Assembly: GCA_037974335.1 (NCBI GenBank)
Contig: CM075760.1
Coordinates: forward strand, 43,962,103 to 44,026,102
DNA: 64,000 nucleotides
From: Prionace glauca
Taxonomy: Eukaryota > Chordata > Chondrichthyes > Carcharhiniformes > Carcharhinidae
Direction of reading: 5' to 3'
The number at the start of each line of letters is the position of its first letter. Positions within the stretch are counted from its first letter, which is position 1. A program made the translations under genes and the position numbers. Positions 62,508-64,000 of this stretch are shown piece by piece. Below the pieces are notes generated by a model, which saw only the letters and a list, made by a program, of their open reading frames with translations, did not search any database and had not been told where the DNA came from.

Positions 62508-64000
62508 TCAGCACATGAAGGGTCTCTCCTCAGTGTGAACTCTCTGGTGTCTCAGCAAGTCATTTGACTGGGTGAATTCCCTCCCACACTGGGAGCAGGT
62601 GAATGGTTTCTCCCCGGTGTGAACTCGCTGGTGTCTTACCAGGTGCGATAACTGAGCGAATCCCTTCTCACACACATTGCAGGCGAACGGCTTCTCCCCT
62701 GTGTGAACTCGCTGGTGTCTCTGTAGATGTGGTAACTGAGTGAATCTCTTCCCACACTCAGAGCACATGAATGGTCTCTCCTCAGTGTGAACTCGCTGGT
62801 GCCGCAGCAGGTTAGTGGAATTAATAAAACTCTTCCCACACTGGGAGCAGAGGAAGGGCCTCTCCCCGGTGTGAACCCGCTGGTGTCTCAGCAGGTTGGT
62901 TGACTGAGTAACTCCCTTCCCACACTCGGGACAAGTGAACCCCCTCTTCACACTGCGACCTTGCTGGTGTGTCAGCAAGTTGGATGACTGAGTGAATCCC
63001 TTTCCATGTTTGGGGAAAGTGAGGAGCTTTTCCCCAGAGTGTGTGCATTGGTGTTCAGTGAGGTGAGACGATCGTGTGAACGCAGCCCCACAGTGAGAGC
63101 AGCTGAATAGTCTCTCGTCAGTGTGACCGTGTTGATGGGACCCCGATTCCACAGAACTCTGAAAACAAGTCCCACCGTCTGGACATGTAAAAGGTCTTTC
63201 ATCAGTCTCGCCTCGTTCGTCTGTCAGCAGGTTAGAGAACGGAATGAATCCCTTCCCAGACTCGGGGCGGGGAACCGGACCGTCCTCGGGGCGGGGAACC
63301 GGACCGTCCTCGGGGCGGGGAACCGGACCGTCCTCGGGGCGGGGAACCGGACCGTCCTCGGGGCGGGGAACCGGACCGTCCTCGGGACGGGGAACCGGAC
63401 CGTCCTCGGGACGGGGAACCGGACCGTCCTCGGGACGGGGAACCGGACCGTCCTCGGGACGGGGAACCGGACCGTCCTCGGGGCGGGGAACCGGACCGTC
63501 CTCGGGGCGGGGAAATGGACCGTCCTCGGGACGGGGAATCGGACCGTCCTCGGGGCGGGGAGCCGGACCGTCCTCGGGGCGGGGAAATGGACCGTCCTCG
63601 GGACGGGGAACCGGACCGTCCTCGGGGCGGGGGGCCGGACCGTCCTCGGGGCGGGGAACCGGACCGTCCTCAGTCTGAACTCTCCGGTGTCCCTGCTGAC
63701 TGGGTGAGACTGTGACTCCCTTCCCAGAGTCGGTGCAGCTCAAAGTTCTTGCCTCAGTGTGAACTCGCTTGTGCCCCTCCCAGCTGGATAAGGTAGTGAA
63801 TCCCTTCCCACACTCAGAGCAGATAAATGGTCTCTCCCCAGTGTGCGCCCGATGGTGTCTGAGCAGGTCATTTGCCTGAGTGAATCCCTTCCCACACTCG
63901 GAGCAGGTGAATGGTCTCTCCCCAGTGTGAACTCGCTGGTGTCTCTGCAGATGGGATAACTGAGTGAATTCCCTTCCACACACAGAGCAGGTGAACGGGG
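62508..64000 (-). CDS. C2H2 zinc-finger protein, partial (5' end beyond the window)
   Basis: Open on the - strand from the right edge to TGA at 62508-62510, at least 496 codons. At least nine fingers keep both Cys and both His, with TGERPF/TGEKPF-type linkers: three before the repeat (for example [20 protein letters not shown]), then one after it (SCSHCGAAFTRSSHLTEH) and five in a row at the C end (from FTCPECGKGVTQSTNLL to FTCSQCGREFTQSNDLL). Others have lost ligands (LSCTDSGKGV, FTCPDGGTCF, LTFPKHGKGF). The product is probably a nuclear DNA-binding protein of the poly-zinc-finger class. No KRAB, BTB or SCAN part is inside the window. Oddities are the internal EDGPxPRP repeat and the truncated last finger. 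The first Met codon is outside. Confidence 0.93.
   Translation of the reverse strand, partial: PFTCSVCGREFTQLSHLQRHQRVHTGERPFTCSECGKGFTQANDLLRHHRAHTGERPFICSECGKGFTTLSSWEGHKRVHTEARTLSCTDSGKGVTVSPSQQGHRRVQTEDGPVPRPEDGPAPRPEDGPVPRPEDGPFPRPEDGPAPRPEDGPIPRPEDGPFPRPEDGPVPRPEDGPVPRPEDGPVPRPEDGPVPRPEDGPVPRPEDGPVPRPEDGPVPRPEDGPVPRPEDGPVPRPEDGPVPRPESGKGFIPFSNLLTDERGETDERPFTCPDGGTCFQSSVESGSHQHGHTDERLFSCSHCGAAFTRSSHLTEHQCTHSGEKLLTFPKHGKGFTQSSNLLTHQQGRSVKRGFTCPECGKGVTQSTNLLRHQRVHTGERPFLCSQCGKSFINSTNLLRHQRVHTEERPFMCSECGKRFTQLPHLQRHQRVHTGEKPFACNVCEKGFAQLSHLVRHQRVHTGEKPFTCSQCGREFTQSNDLLRHQRVHTEERPFMC
63264..63671 (-). repeat. 24-bp coding minisatellite, 17 copies
   Basis: Seventeen head-to-tail units of 24 bp (GGACCGTCCTCGGGGCGGGG-like on the + strand), found every 24 bp from 63277 to 63661. 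Each encodes the octapeptide EDGPVPRP with Val changed to Ala, Phe or Ile in some. It is in frame with the zinc-finger protein and lies between two degenerate fingers. The + strand frames across it (SGRGTGPS and similar) are artefacts. Confidence 0.95.

Noticed and set aside
63123-63707. + strand frames of up to 194 codons over the 24-bp repeat
   Set aside because: All six frames tend to stay open over a 24-bp unit lacking stops. The - strand frame is continuous with zinc fingers and is the real one.
1-64000. Endogenous retroviruses or other LTR elements
   Set aside because: The reverse-transcriptase pieces are all of the LINE type (FADD motif with CR1-like tail and typical 3' ends). I saw no LTR pairs, gag or envelope-like frames.

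Overview
The window looks like germline DNA of a cartilaginous fish, most likely a shark. The decisive evidence is a complete, unrearranged immunoglobulin heavy-chain cluster of the shark multi-cluster type on the + strand: one VH, two short D segments, one JH and four IgM-type constant exons, followed by two membrane exons, all within about 20.7 kb. It sits in repeat-dense DNA full of CR1-like LINE 3' ends and tRNA-derived SINEs. I see no prokaryotic features, CRISPR arrays or endogenous retroviruses.

Layout. 1-24.5 kb: gene-poor, with decayed CR1-like LINE copies, SINEs, a degenerate dispersed minisatellite motif, and a 5.5 kb satellite of about 65 copies of an 84-bp monomer (4.6-10.1 kb). 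Inside the satellite a 24-monomer block (2014 bp) is itself duplicated almost without change. 24.5-27.8 kb: an eroded paralogue of the DNA upstream of the working VH, ending in a dead VH exon (27.4-27.8 kb) broken up by younger insertions. 27.8-35.9 kb: repeats, including two long hairpin (foldback) copies of an interspersed element with target-site duplications.

35.9-56.6 kb: the IgM cluster. Order: a 14-bp inverted repeat and a TATA-like box, leader exon, VH exon with a 23-RSS, D1 (12/22 RSS), D2 (12/12 RSS), JH (23-RSS), an intron of about 10.8 kb, CH1, CH2, CH3, CH4 with a secretory tail and poly(A) signals, an alternative donor inside CH4, TM1, TM2 and a second poly(A) signal. All coding exons are open and the splice phases agree (phase 1 at every constant-region junction up to TM1). 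The cluster should therefore give both secreted and membrane IgM after V-D-D-J joining. The J-C intron holds a long CTCA-type array and, next to CH1, a G/A-rich tract enriched in AGCT. That tract resembles a switch region in composition and position.

56.6-64 kb: LINE fragments, a CpG-rich promoter-like segment with YY1- and NRF1-like sites (58.5-59.1 kb), nested SINE insertions, a second CCAAT/GC-box promoter-like segment, an orphan zinc-finger fragment, and a C2H2 zinc-finger gene on the - strand running off the right edge. That gene carries an in-frame 17-copy, 24-bp minisatellite and a frameshifted last finger.

Confidence is high for the Ig cluster and the zinc-finger gene, good for the repeats, and low for the promoter calls and function of the unusual intron DNA.
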